A DNA stretch of 64,000 bases from Sclerurus mexicanus (lineage: Eukaryota > Chordata > Aves > Passeriformes > Furnariidae). The notes beneath the pieces are model-generated. The model had not been told where the DNA came from, did no database searches, and saw only the letters and a list, made by a program, of their open reading frames with translations. The first letter of the stretch is position 1. Every line of letters starts with the position of its first letter. Location of the stretch: positions 456,132 to 520,131 of the forward strand of contig VWZF01007822.1 in the NCBI GenBank assembly GCA_013396755.1, given 5' to 3'. Made by a program: the position numbers and the translations under genes. Below are positions 36,290 through 46,857 of this stretch, one piece after another.

Positions 36290-37102
36290 GAAGTTTTTCT
36301 ATTGTTTGTAGAAATTCTCAGTTTAATGGCTTCAGTTTCCTTGTTAATTATACTTTTATTAATGATTGTTCAGACAGTTTTTCAAAGAGACTATAAATCT
36401 CTCAGTGAAAGTAATGGGCAGCTACTCACAGGAATAATTCCATTACAATCAGCTGTACTGCTGTTTGTCATTTGGAGTGAGGTGCTAGAGCTCTGACCCT
36501 CACTGATTTACCACTCTTCATAATTAGTTGCAGTGATTAAAATGCATTTTAGATTACACTGCAGTTTCCCTCACTTAAAAGTTGGGGTTTTTTTATTACT
36601 GAGAACAAACTCAAGTTCTGAAGGTGAAAAACTGTCCTGCAATATAAAGCAAGAGCAGAAAAGAGTAATGTCAGAAAAGGCTTATAAAAGAAATCAGAAG
36701 TAGAGACCCTTGGGCAAGAAGAGTTGCTGGGGGCAGAGTGGCTGTCTCAGTTGACAGAGACAGCTCATGCAGGAACTAAGCATACTAGGTTAATGAAACT
36801 GAAAGCACTGCACAAAACACTGACAACAGCACAAGGAAATAACAAATCAATCTGTTGCATCTGTATCTAATTAAGAATTGTTATAATATGGTCTTTTTTC
36901 TGTAGTGATTAGGATTAGTGTAAACCCCACAGGAAAGAGGCTAATAAATAGATTCAAGTGCCAGAATATTATGCATCTTTATCTAGGACTGTGGTTCTCA
37001 AGCACCTTTCTTCAGTAACTTGAAATCTAGGTAGAGTCTCTCTCCTGTGAGAGTCTGACATAGCCAGGATTTCTTTGTAGGGGTTTTCAAGACACTGTAG
37101 GG

Positions 37103-37140
37103 GAAAAAAAAGCTAGAAAAAAAAGCTAAAAAAAAAAGCT
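37103..37140. repeat. Three-copy A8-GCTA minisatellite
   Basis: Two identical 13-bp units (G, eight A, GCTA) at 37103-37115 and 37116-37128 are followed by a third near-copy with nine A at 37129-37140. This is an A-rich local duplication, seen directly. Confidence 0.9.
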
Positions 37141-38179
37141 GAATGTTTGAATGCTGCAAATAGTTTCTGGAAAGGTCAGACATTCTACTATCTATCTCCT
37201 ACAATTAGAAATGCAGTTTTCCTAACTTTCCCTTCCTCCTGCCCCCATTCTTCTGCTTTTCCTCCTTCTTCCTCCTCAAAAAAACATAAAGTTGCTAAGA
37301 GCCTCATTTACTTTAAGTCTCTTTTAGGGACTTATTTCACCCAAGGGTCTGAATAACCCCTCAGGAGCCAGCATTATCAACTGGTATCCTACAGCCAGGT
37401 GATATATACCTTGAGAGTGGAAGGGATTCCTGTACATTTTTTTAACTCCTGACTGTATGTAGAATATATTTTATTTAATCTTGTGTATTTGTTTTATTTT
37501 GTTTTTAGTTCAGAGGGGGATGGAGGAAAGACTTGGGGAAAAGGCTGTGCTATTCCTTTTTTTTTCTCCTATCTATTAGGGTACTTTTTCAACTGTGATG
37601 CTTTAGATCTCAGGGGAAACAATGGAGGATCTTCTCTGCTATAAAGAGAGGAAGCCTGCAAAGTGTAATCTCAAAGCTGTCTTCACATCTCAGTGAAGCT
37701 TAAGGAAAATGTTTCAGTGCCTCTGTGAGGCCAGTTCTCTCCCCTGTGCTGGAGGCAGTGCTGGATGGAGACCAGTGCAAGGAGGGGGTGCCGGGAGCTG
37801 TGCCAGGAAAACACTAAACTGAGCATCGTTTGTTGTAGGCATTCATGGTATGTGTCTGCTGTGTCACCACCATGTGCAGTAAAGAGCATTGTTCCTCTAA
37901 TGTTCATCTCTCTTGGAACTGCAAGTGAATGTACAGCCCAATTAGTGCAGCAGCTTAAAACAATAAACCCTCCAGAATCTCTGGTGGGGGAAGCATGCTT
38001 TTATCTGTTTGGTAAATAATTTATTAATCACACTGATGTATCCTCCTTGACAGCAACAGAGCCAGATAAGTGATGGTTCAAAATCAATTTGTCATGGTCC
38101 AATGTGCACTCAGTGACCTACTTGGTCTGTTATATAGGTCAAACTTGTACATGATGCTCTGATAGCAGAGGCACTTCTT

Positions 38180-38207
38180 AAAAAAAACAACAACAGCAAC
38201 AACAAAA
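38180..38207. repeat. A-rich (CAA)n tract
   Basis: An A-run continues as CAACAACAGCAACAACAAAA. It is low-complexity DNA. Confidence 0.85.
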
Positions 38208-39263
38208 CTCATGGCACAATTCAGACTGTGGGACCCTCTGGTGGCTGATACTCAGCTGCATGACTTGAAAACTCAGTTTACAGAGAGGGTCAAGGATAGG
38301 GGTTGGTTAGGTGATGCTTTGGGGTCTCGATGAAACTACCTCAAAAATTCCCTGCACTGGCAGGGCAGCAAAAAGTATCCAGGAGGTAGATCTATACTTC
38401 TTGACCTACTTTCTATGTCCTTGTTGTTGTCACACTGCCCTCCACTATTGATAACAACCTAGTATTCCTCTGTTTTCCCTGTTTCAGTCTCTGCTTTTCC
38501 TGTTCTCCCCTACTCATAACATCCTTTTCTTCAGATGAGATGGAAATCCACTCTCGCCTCCTGTTTGTACCCCTGCTGTGGGGTCCATATGAGTCTCACA
38601 GTTTGAAATCTTCCATTTCTGAACAAGCTAGTCAGGTCAAGGAACTAGATGATTCTAAACAGCAGGAAGACAGAAATTAAAACCTGTGACAGAACTTTGA
38701 GTGGCCAGTTTGCTGGTGCTCTGTTTGTGGTTTAACATAAATCTTGGTTGCAATTTGTTGATTGAATTTGTTGTACCATCTTCGTATTTCATTAATGCAT
38801 GCTTAGGGGTTTCCACCAGTGAGTCCTGGAGAGCTAAGAGATGTGTGACATGACATGTTGAATGGACAATACTGACATTCCCAAGAATTTCAAGAAGTCT
38901 TGGAATGGTCTGCAAGCTGTGTCTCATTCATTTGCCATCAGAAAGACATTTTGCCCAAAATTCTATTGGTAAGCCACTGTTTTAGCAAGGTGGCTTAGGT
39001 CTTATTCTTCTGAGACATTTTACAAAACCAGTTCTCTGCAGCTGGAGGGAGCTGGGCTTGTGAGCTTTTCTCCTCTCTTCCCATTGTACATACTAGGTGG
39101 TGTATTTTTTTTTTTTTGAGGATTTTGAAAATTTTTCATTTTAACTTATTTTTTAATAGATTGCTAATAAGTTCTTTGTGGCTGATGGTTTGTAGTGGTG
39201 TAGAGTTTTCCTAATGCTGGAGGCTGAACCTGTATTCAACAGAGGGCATTGAATGTGCTGAAT

Positions 39264-39306
39264 AACCTGTGTAGGCCATTCCAGTCCTAAATTTTGCTAT
39301 ATTTCC
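39264..39306 (+). mobile_element. Possible very old CR1 3' tail
   Basis: TAACCTGTGTAGGCCATTCC, then AGTCCTAAATTTTGCTATAT, follows the order of a CR1 tail (ggtcccttccaacctaaaccattctatgatt) in plus orientation but with many differences. It is a weak call. Chance similarity is possible. Confidence 0.3.
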
Positions 39307-40778
39307 TCTGATTGTCTTGCAAGTATAAGAGGGAAAGGGATTTGAAAGGTGCACATCTTTTTAAGGAGTTTTTTCTTCACTCCTGCTTGGCACTGCACCA
39401 TTGCAGAGTTGCAACCTTTAGTGCTCAAGTTTTAGGGCTCCTCTATGTTCTGCATGGTTAGACCAATACACGGAGCCAGGTGCCAGCTGCACATAGAGGG
39501 CATGAATTCAAGTGCAAGGATCCACCACTAAAGGTAGAGCATAGCAGAAATAAGGCCAAAAACCTCCACATCTTTTTTTTTTTTTTTTCACTTGGAACCT
39601 GTTTTTTTTCCAGCTGTGACTGGGAAGAAGTAACGTTTTTTACAATAATTGTAGTGAATATAGTCTAGCCTTTCAGTTTTATTTTGTATTGATGCTATCA
39701 CCCCATTCCTGACATAGGTTTTTCCTTTGTTCAGAAATCTGTTTCCTCCATGACTGCCAATGTGAAAAGAAGCCAGTCTGCCAGAGGGGCTGCTACCACT
39801 ACAGACATGAACTAAAGGGACTGGAAATAAACCCACCAATGTACATTTTTGAATAAACAGTGTATATCTTTAAGGATGTTTATAGCCCTGACAAACAGAA
39901 GACAGACTCCTTCACATTTTTCTTGCCATCTCATCGGAGGCACAGTAAATTGCAGAAACCGAGAAGGACCTCTGGGGTCGTGGCATGAACCTCTTGTTTG
40001 GCCTTGGGAAATCAATAAAAACTTGCTCACCCCACCAACAGTCTCTGCTAACACTGTTTCCTTCTGTGGACTCCCTGAAGGGCACCTGCAACCCAGGATT
40101 TTATACAAATCACACAATACACCCTGGAGACAGGATATAAATCTTTCCTGAAACCAGCACCCAAGTAAACAGGCAAGCCTCTGACAACCTTTTTTCATCA
40201 CTTAAGAATTGTTTGTGTTTTGTCAGACTTTAATAATTTAATTGACTAGTGATTCAAAATGCAGGCCCAGCACAACAACAACAAAAAAAAATTTGTCGAG
40301 ATATTTTAATAAGATGATTTTTAATGTTTTTCATGAAGTATCAGGAGTTCTTTAAACCAAGACAAGGGTTGCAACAAATGGTTTATTTTGCTGAGAATTC
40401 AAAAGATATTCTTTAAAGTCTGCAAACTGCCAGTGAGCTTCAATAGAACAAGTGTTCTCAAGGTGTATTTATGTTGCCTGTATAGCACTCCAAAGGATTT
40501 CTGCCAGCACATCCCATTACAAAGAGCAATGTTTCCTTTAAAAGCAAATGAAGAAGACTTAGATCTTAGTTAATTAAATAATCTTCTCATTTTTTAATTA
40601 TTTACAATAGGAGACTGGCACCAAGCTCCTAGTTTCCCATCCTGAAGCTCAGGACATTATTGTGTTTACCTTGATAAAAGCTGAAGGGTCAAAATCTTTG
40701 TGTTATCTATCTGTCAGGAAATGAAAGGGCAGAAGAATGTGTAATTAAGCCCAGATTAAGACTTCCACAAGATTCATT

Positions 40779-40842
40779 AAAAAACAAACAAACAAGCAAC
40801 TAAAATGAAACCAACCAATCAACCGGAAAAAAAAAAAAAAGG
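40779..40842. repeat. A/C-rich low-complexity tract
   Basis: AAAACAAACAAACAAGC is followed by CCAACCAATCAACCGG and then a run of 14 A. It is comparable with the tracts at 9397-9453 and 52189-52266. Confidence 0.85.
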
Positions 40843-41973
40843 TTGTTTCCTATGTGGTGGGATGTACTGGCAGCCAGTTCTTGGCACAACATATTGACAA
40901 TGGTGGAGCAGTACCAGGTGAGCTCTTATCTCCTCATTTTTATTTATTGCCCATGGAGGCTGGCAGTTCTCCATGTGGAACTCTGTTTATGGCAGATTTA
41001 TCTGTGGTGTGTAAGCAGCACACTAGCATCGTGAATGTCGATCTATCAAAAATCCTGCAGCACCCCCTATGACTGGAGAAGGAAGCTTTTGCTGAATGCA
41101 GAGTGAAAAAGGAGAATGCAAACACTTTGAAAAGAGCAAGCAGCAAGTATTATAGTCTCAAAATCAATTTACGTCAGGCAGGGAAGTGTGACAGGAGGAC
41201 CAAAGTGCAGAGCAGGGACAACTTCTAAGAGTCCACCCAAGTGCCAGTCTCCTTGGTGTCTGAACTCTGTGTCAGCCTTAAGGAATTAGCAATTCTCTTC
41301 TTTATCCAGTTCTTGGCTATAGGCGTTTTGGTTTTTGGATCTGTATGAAGAAATGCAAAAAGAAATTGTTGTTTTTGCTTAACTTTCTGTTTGTTATAAT
41401 TTCTTCTCTCTCCTGTCTTTAATCTGAATTGGAAAGTCTTAAGGCATACAATAGTAACTTTATTGCATTTTCATTTATTTGTTATTACTATAAGCCTAAG
41501 ACTTTAGGCTGTACCTCTGTAATCCATCTTGGTTTCATTGCAGAAAAGAATAAGAGGGGAGGGAATTTTTGCCAAAATAAAGAAAGAAAGAAATGCACAA
41601 ATCAAGTTAGCTCCTCTTTATGCAATAGAGGTGCCTTTTGCTCTAATCCTAAACAGGAATTTTATAGCTGTCAATTTATACCCTCCATTATTCATTGCTG
41701 GCTCATACTAGACTTTGTCCTAGAGTCTGGTGTTTACGTCTTAAATGACCCAGGCCTGCAGATGTGCCAAAATACAGGGCAAGGAGCAATCTCCTGAGGA
41801 CCAGTAAACAGAAAACTGCAAGAGATCAGATGGAATCTGCATGAAAATGAACACTTACCAAAGTACTCACTGAAGGCTTCCCTTTTCAAATGGCAGCTGA
41901 AATGCATCTTTGTATTGATATACAGCACTCAAGAACACTGTCCACCTCTTTTGACTTAAGAAAATGAAGTGAA

Positions 41974-42141
41974 TGTGACACAAGGTGGACATTCATTTAG
42001 TGACACTGCTTCTCGACTTATCCCACTTTAAAGTGGGATGAATGCTATTCACCTATCATGTAAAGGTTCAGAGGCCTAATTAGTTAATGTGTGTAAATTG
42101 CTTTTGAAACAAACAGTGTTAAGTATTATTATTACTATATT
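41974..42141 (+). mobile_element. MIR-like SINE (amniote type), 3' portion
   Basis: The ordered blocks GTGACACAAGG, ATCCCACTTTAAAGTGGGAT, GAATGCTATTCACCTATCAT, CAGAGGCCTAATTAGTTAAT and GTGTGTAAATTGCTTTTGAA are followed by GTGTTAAGTATTATTATTAC. They track the 3' half of amniote MIR elements, including the terminal ATT-rich tail. The 20-bp palindrome at 42020-42039 is explained by the SINE, because MIR copies carry a CCCCAT..TAAAATGGGG segment that is naturally near-palindromic. The head is not visible. The copy is non-coding. Confidence 0.7.
42020..42039. repeat. 20-bp perfect palindrome inside the SINE
   Basis: ATCCCACTTTAAAGTGGGAT equals its own reverse complement. See the enclosing SINE for the likely origin. 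Confidence 0.9.
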
Positions 42142-43550
42142 AAAATATGGCCAGCAGCCAACCTCTCCATGAAGCTGCAGGTTAATGACAAAGCCAATCC
42201 ACTGCAAGATTTTATTGCTAGGGATCTGAAACAACAAATAACTTTTGCACATTTATCCAGGAACACGTACAAACAAATAATATAAATTTAGTCTGAATGC
42301 TTATTCTAAACCCTGATTCCCAGGAAATGTAGAAAAGTGCTTGCTGAAATCAGCAGACATGATATGCTCTCAGGATAATCACACTTATCTGAACTAAGGA
42401 TGTATTTAAAGGAACATTTTTTTCAGGACCAGTCTTATATTTTGATCTTTCAATAGAATACAGTCCAAATCCAGATATGTTCAACACTCCAATATAACTC
42501 TTATGCCTTGATTTAGTTTGGAAGTTACTCTTCATGAGCAAGATATTGTTTCATTTCCTTTACACACAAAAAAATAGGCAGAAATATGATGATAAACAAG
42601 ACACAGAAGATTTTTTTTCTAATGTTATACCCACTTACATGGGGGAAAAAAATCCTTGAGAAATCCAGAATGGGATTGGTTATGACCTGGAAACATATTA
42701 AGCAGCATTTCTGGCCTTGTACCATACACACTTGGTCCCAGACAACTGATTTCTGGATAGCTATGCCATAACCTGCATGTGAAAGTAAGAAAATACCTTT
42801 AGAAATCTGTAAATGATCAATAAGAATAAAAGTATTCTTTTTTTTTTCATGAAATTATCTGCTTTCAAATTCAAGTCCAAGTACAGACTACTTCATCTAT
42901 CTTCAATAATAAAACACAAAGTTCAAGCCATTAGAAAACCTTATAGCAGGTCTTTAACCCAAGTATTTGGTCTTTCATTTTCATTTTGTTTCTTTCCTGT
43001 CTCCCTTCCTTTTCCATTCTTTCTGAGATTTTTTTTTTTAGCTACAAAATGTATCAAAATTACATGGATAACTTAGAGCTTCTGATGTTTTCTGTCTAAA
43101 ATTAAACTATCCTTGGCGAATCTTTCAGACATATTTTTAGCTTGTCTGAAAGGAAACTGTCAAATTAATCTTGGTTTCTTTAGTCCCTGGGTCAATTCAA
43201 GTGGCAATTTGAAGTGAAAATAATAAATTGATCATCTAATAGAAATTGTTCTAATATTATGAAAAATGATGGCATCAAAGGCATATTTCTACCAAAATAC
43301 AATACTGAAATGGTTTTAACCTTCAACATCATATGCAGTCATAAATTGTTTAGGTTGACTGGACAACCAGTCTTGTAAACACTTCAGTTTTCATCAAGTC
43401 TTGCAATGCATGAGCAGAGTTCATCCCCTGGACAGAAATTCTGACCACATCAGAACCACAGCAAGCTGTGGTCCACCCCTGAACTCTGATCTCACTATGT
43501 ATAGAGTGATGTGAGCATCTTACCTCATTGTCCACAGGAGGTAAAGAGGA

Positions 43551-43592
43551 AATATGTATATGTGTATATGTGCATATATATGTATGTGTAGT
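43551..43592. repeat. (TATG)n/(TG)n microsatellite
   Basis: TATGTATATGTGTATATGTG continues as CATATATATGTATGTGTAG. This is an alternating purine-pyrimidine repeat. Confidence 0.85.
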
Positions 43593-43906
43593 CATACAGA
43601 CATGCATGAACAACATTCAGTCGCATTCACAGACTCCTAACTTTAGTGACAGCCAGAAACAAAACTAACCTGGATACTTGATAGCACTTTTGCTACACAT
43701 TGTTTTGATTAGTTATTTTTTTAAATCAGTAGTATCATTTTTGTGTGCAAAATATTGTTTAGCTTGTCTAATGATTGCCATTAAGATATTACTCCAGTGT
43801 AATGGCCATATTCCACTTAATCTTCACTGGAATTCAAATTTTTGAACTAAATAAACACCATCCTTTAGTGACAGATGCACTATTCTGTAGCTTTAAATCA
43901 TCATTT

Positions 43907-43975
43907 TGGCTCAGTGGTTAGACCCCAGTGGTTTGCAACAGGTAGATTGTTGTCCATCAAAGTTTTGTTCCTGAC
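43907..43975 (+). mobile_element. Possible tRNA-derived SINE head
   Basis: TTTTGGCTCAGTGGTTAGAC resembles the A-box region of tRNA-derived SINEs. About 45 bp downstream, AAGTTTTGTTCCTGACTTGG resembles the B-box sequence ggttcgattcctg. The spacing fits a pol III promoter. The match is weak, and the body that follows is not recognisable. Confidence 0.35.
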
Positions 43976-44721
43976 TTGGGCAAAGCCTCAAAAAACTTTT
44001 AATATGCAACTTCCAGTGCAATTGCAATATACTAGAGCAGCCTACATTCTGTCCTAAATCAAGGGAGACAGAAATGCTTTTGCAGATCTGAAGGAGGCAA
44101 TCTAGTTTTCTTGCTTTAAATTCCTTCTCACTCCGTTGACTGAAATAGCAACAATCTTTCTCTACTCTAAAGAGAAACTATAAGATATGATAATTGTCTC
44201 TATTAACACTTTTCTTTCTGGTACACTGGCCGACTGGTTTTGCACGCTCACCCAGTGACCTGGGAAGACACAGAGTAGGCACTGAGGGGAGTTAAATCTA
44301 CATAACCTCCAAAAGGGCCCCACCCTGAGCTATGGGGTATCTTTAGGGAGAACGTCTCCATCCATCTCATCAAAGCTGGGCCACTCCGCTGGTAAATGTA
44401 CAAGAACAATGTGCCCAAAATAACTACAGGCAAGGGAAACCTCATCCTTGTCATCCTTTAGGTGGCAAAAGCTTGTACGGTTTTGGTCCCTGTCTCTAGG
44501 ACTGCTTTTTTTGCTGCTTTGAGACAATATAATTTAAAATTCAGAAACATTCTAAGAAAGACCATAGTTACAGGCGACTGTCCTAACATCTAAGTTAAAA
44601 TCAACTTTCCTTTTCCCCTCTTTCTGCCAGAGCAAGAAGTCTTACACACTTGGTCATTCAATACAATTCAATTCATTCAATTTAATGTAAAGATAAAGAG
44701 CAGTTTAAATCAAGATATCTC

Positions 44722-44772
44722 ATGGTTTGTGGTTAGGACATTTTCCAAAGAATATGGGTTCAATCCCATTAA
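44722..44772 (+). mobile_element. Possible tRNA-derived SINE head
   Basis: TGGTTTGTGGTTAGGACATT (A-box-like) is followed by GGGTTCAATCCCATT, a close match to the pol III B box GGTTCRANTCC. It does not fold as a full tRNA cloverleaf. With the similar piece at 43907, it may be a remnant of an amniote SINE. Confidence 0.4.
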
Positions 44773-46202
44773 AACTAAATAATGAAATGTATCATTTCCT
44801 GGATGAGTGTACTGACCATGGGATAATTAAACAAGAGCTGAGTATCACCATTATTACTAAGATGATATTAAATGAAGAAAACAATATCTGTAATGACATC
44901 TAACTTTTTACTTTTCTTGGAATTATTTTTGAGGAATCAAGTGTTTCTCAATTTAATTCTGATCATAAGTGGGCTCTAGTTAAGGGATAAATATAGTTTT
45001 CTCTAGTATATGTACAGTTAAATAAAATTAATTCTTCAGAGAATGTTTCTGGCACCGCATTAAATTAGATATCTTACAAGGTAGGCACTCCCTACCTGAA
45101 AAATAGGTAAACTAAATCACTCTCTGGAATATCATTTGGTTTAGGTACCGGAAAAGTAACAATTTTAAGTAGGATTACAGAAGTCCCAAAATTTCAGTAA
45201 ATACTATGGAACAGAATCCCTGCAGAAATCCTCTCTTAAAAATCCTCTCTTTAAAGTAAATTTGTTATTTTTTCCTCACACTAGAGTAGTGCAAAGTACC
45301 ATAAGCAGTTGGTGAACATGGTCTTATCTTTTTAAGCACCCAAGTAGGCCCAGTAAGTTTACAGCTTCATCACCTGATTCACAAACAAAATCATAATGAA
45401 ACTATCTAGGAATGTAAGAGAAAAGAAGGTGGAATTGGCTAATGTAGTGAAAAAACTTGCACACTTAAAAAGGGGCAAAAATTATGCAAGTAAGAATAAA
45501 CAATATATCAATATTTGGCATAAAAAATTAATAAAGCTGCAAATATTACATTTTACCATTGGCTAAACCAAGTTTTAACAGGAAGCAGTAGATCTAAAGA
45601 GAAATGTAGACAATTATTCATAAGTTGTGGGAGACCACTGTCCTTTTATCCTAATTAATCACATTCTAAAGAGGCAACATAATTCCTGAGTTGTGTCACT
45701 GAGATTGTCCTTCCAAAGTGAAGTATGCTTAACAGATCAGGAAGATCTTTTTCTAAACCATAATGATGAAATCATTTGCTTGAATAGATTTAGCCACATG
45801 ATGCCAGTTTCCATTATAATCCAAATAAACTCACCATTCAAATTAAGAAAATACCTGTGCTGATTCCAGGAGAAATCAAAATGAAAGCAGTCTATGTGAA
45901 TTGCCATAGGGGAAATAACATTGATATATATTTCATTATGCTAACCATATGCTTCATTGTAACATACAATTTTTTTAATACATTATTTTATTGCTTGTTT
46001 AAAGATAAGAAAATTTTGTTGTTTAAGAGTTTAAAAAATGTATAGTTATCTCCAAATTTTCCTTTTGACATTATGAAACAGAAATATGCCATCTGAAATT
46101 TGAAAGCTATTATGATGTATCACTGTCCTTACAGTCCACTTACAGAAGACTCATCTAAGAAATCATGGATTATCAGCCTGCAGTAGCATTATTCATGGAA
46201 TT

Positions 46203-46251
46203 GATGGTCCTTGTGGGTCCCTTCCAACTCAGAATATTCTGTGATTCTGTG
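46203..46251 (+). mobile_element. CR1 LINE 3' tail fragment
   Basis: GATGGTCCTTGTGGGTCCCT, then TCCAACTCAGAATATTCTGT and GATTCTGTGA, is the CR1 3' end including two 8-bp ATTCTGTG terminal repeats, in plus orientation. The ERVL-type LTR target site begins 6 bp further on. Sequence upstream of about 46190 is not recognisable as CR1. Confidence 0.85.
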
Positions 46252-46256
46252 AGTTT

Positions 46257-46261
46257 CTTTC
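46257..46261. repeat. Target-site duplication, left copy (CTTTC)
   Basis: CTTTC lies immediately before the LTR and recurs exactly at 46853-46857 immediately after it. A 5-bp duplication suits ERVL-type integration. Confidence 0.85.
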
Positions 46262-46390
46262 TGTCATGATTTAACCCCAGCCAGCAATCAAGCCCCACAC
46301 AGCCACTTGCTCACTCCCCCTCCAGCAGAACTGGGAAAAGAATTGGGGAGGGGTAAAAGCTGGAAAACGTGTGGGCTGACATAAAGACAG

Positions 46391-46396
46391 TTTAAT
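46391..46396 (-). promoter_or_regulatory. LTR poly(A) signal ATTAAA
   Basis: TTTAAT on the plus strand is ATTAAA on the LTR sense strand. It lies downstream of the TATA element at the distance expected for the R region. The matching position in the older LTR (6239-6244) is mutated. Confidence 0.55.
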
Positions 46397-46575
46397 AAGG
46401 AAAGATAAACTGTGCACACAAGCAAAGCAAAACACAGAATTAATTCACTGCTTCCCATGGGCCAGCAGGTGTTCAGCCATCTCCAGGAGAGCAGGGCCCC
46501 ATCACATGCAACGGTGGCTTGGAAAGACAAATGCCATCACTCCAAATGTCCCATTCTTCCTCCTTCTTCTCCCCA

Positions 46576-46584
46576 CTTTATATA
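46576..46584 (-). promoter_or_regulatory. LTR TATA element
   Basis: CTTTATATA on plus reads TATATAAAG on the LTR sense strand. It is the likely core promoter element of the former provirus. Present activity is unknown. Confidence 0.55.
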
Positions 46585-46852
46585 TTGAGCATGATGTCAT
46601 ATGGTCTGGAATATCTCTTTGATCAGTTGTGGTCTCGTGTCCTGGCTGTGTCTCCTCTCAGCCTCTCATGCATCCCCAACTTTCTTGCCAGCACGGCAGT
46701 ATGAAAAGCAAAAAATACCTTGGCTCTGTGAAAGCCCTGCTCAGCAATAACATCTCTATATTATCAACGCTGTGTTCAGCACAATTCCAAAACATAGCCC
46801 CATACTAGCTATTGTGAAGAAAATTTTCTCTATCCCAGTCAAAATCAGCACA

Positions 46853-46857
46853 CTTTC
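46853..46857. repeat. Target-site duplication, right copy (CTTTC)
   Basis: It is identical to 46257-46261, with the LTR exactly between them. Confidence 0.85.

Larger units (their letters stand above)
36290..41973. other. Unique AT-rich sequence, no gene seen
   Basis: No coding exon is recognised. Blocks at 36290-36545 and 40560-40770 are AT-rich with TAATTA/ATTAAT-type words and could be conserved non-coding DNA, but nothing in the sequence proves it. Small repeats are listed separately. Confidence 0.45.
42142..46202. other. Unique AT-rich sequence with SINE-like heads
   Basis: No coding exon is recognised. Minus-strand frames at 44248-44527 lie in a GC-richer patch, and one encodes a hydrophobic stretch. 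The product is not recognised and the frames stop after about 65 codons. A TATG/TG-rich microsatellite lies at 43551-43592. A 14-bp near-tandem duplication of AAATCCTCTCTT occurs at 45226-45253. Confidence 0.45.
46262..46852 (-). mobile_element. ERVL-type solo LTR with intact target-site duplication
   Basis: A 591-bp LTR lies on the minus strand. On plus it begins TGTCATGATTTAACCCCAGC and ends GTCAAAATCAGCACA, so it has canonical TG/CA termini. It is flanked by perfect CTTTC duplications (46257-46261 and 46853-46857). Read on minus, it has a TATATAAAG promoter element (46576-46584) and, about 180 bp downstream, an ATTAAA poly(A) signal (46391-46396), the expected U3-R order. No gag-pol sequence lies between or beside the repeats, so the provirus was probably reduced to a solo LTR by recombination. 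The assignment to the bird ERVL/TguLTR5-like group is from memory of its ends, which resemble 'ctggggttaaaccatgaca'. It is the same family as 6113-6665 but better preserved. Confidence 0.9.

Noticed and set aside
44722..44772. Possible tRNA gene
   Set aside because: It has the B-box word only. No acceptor stem or anticodon arm can be formed, so a SINE remnant is the better explanation.
6113..46852. The two LTRs as the ends of one provirus
   Set aside because: They are 40 kb apart with no viral genes between them, differ in age, and the right one has its own target-site duplication.
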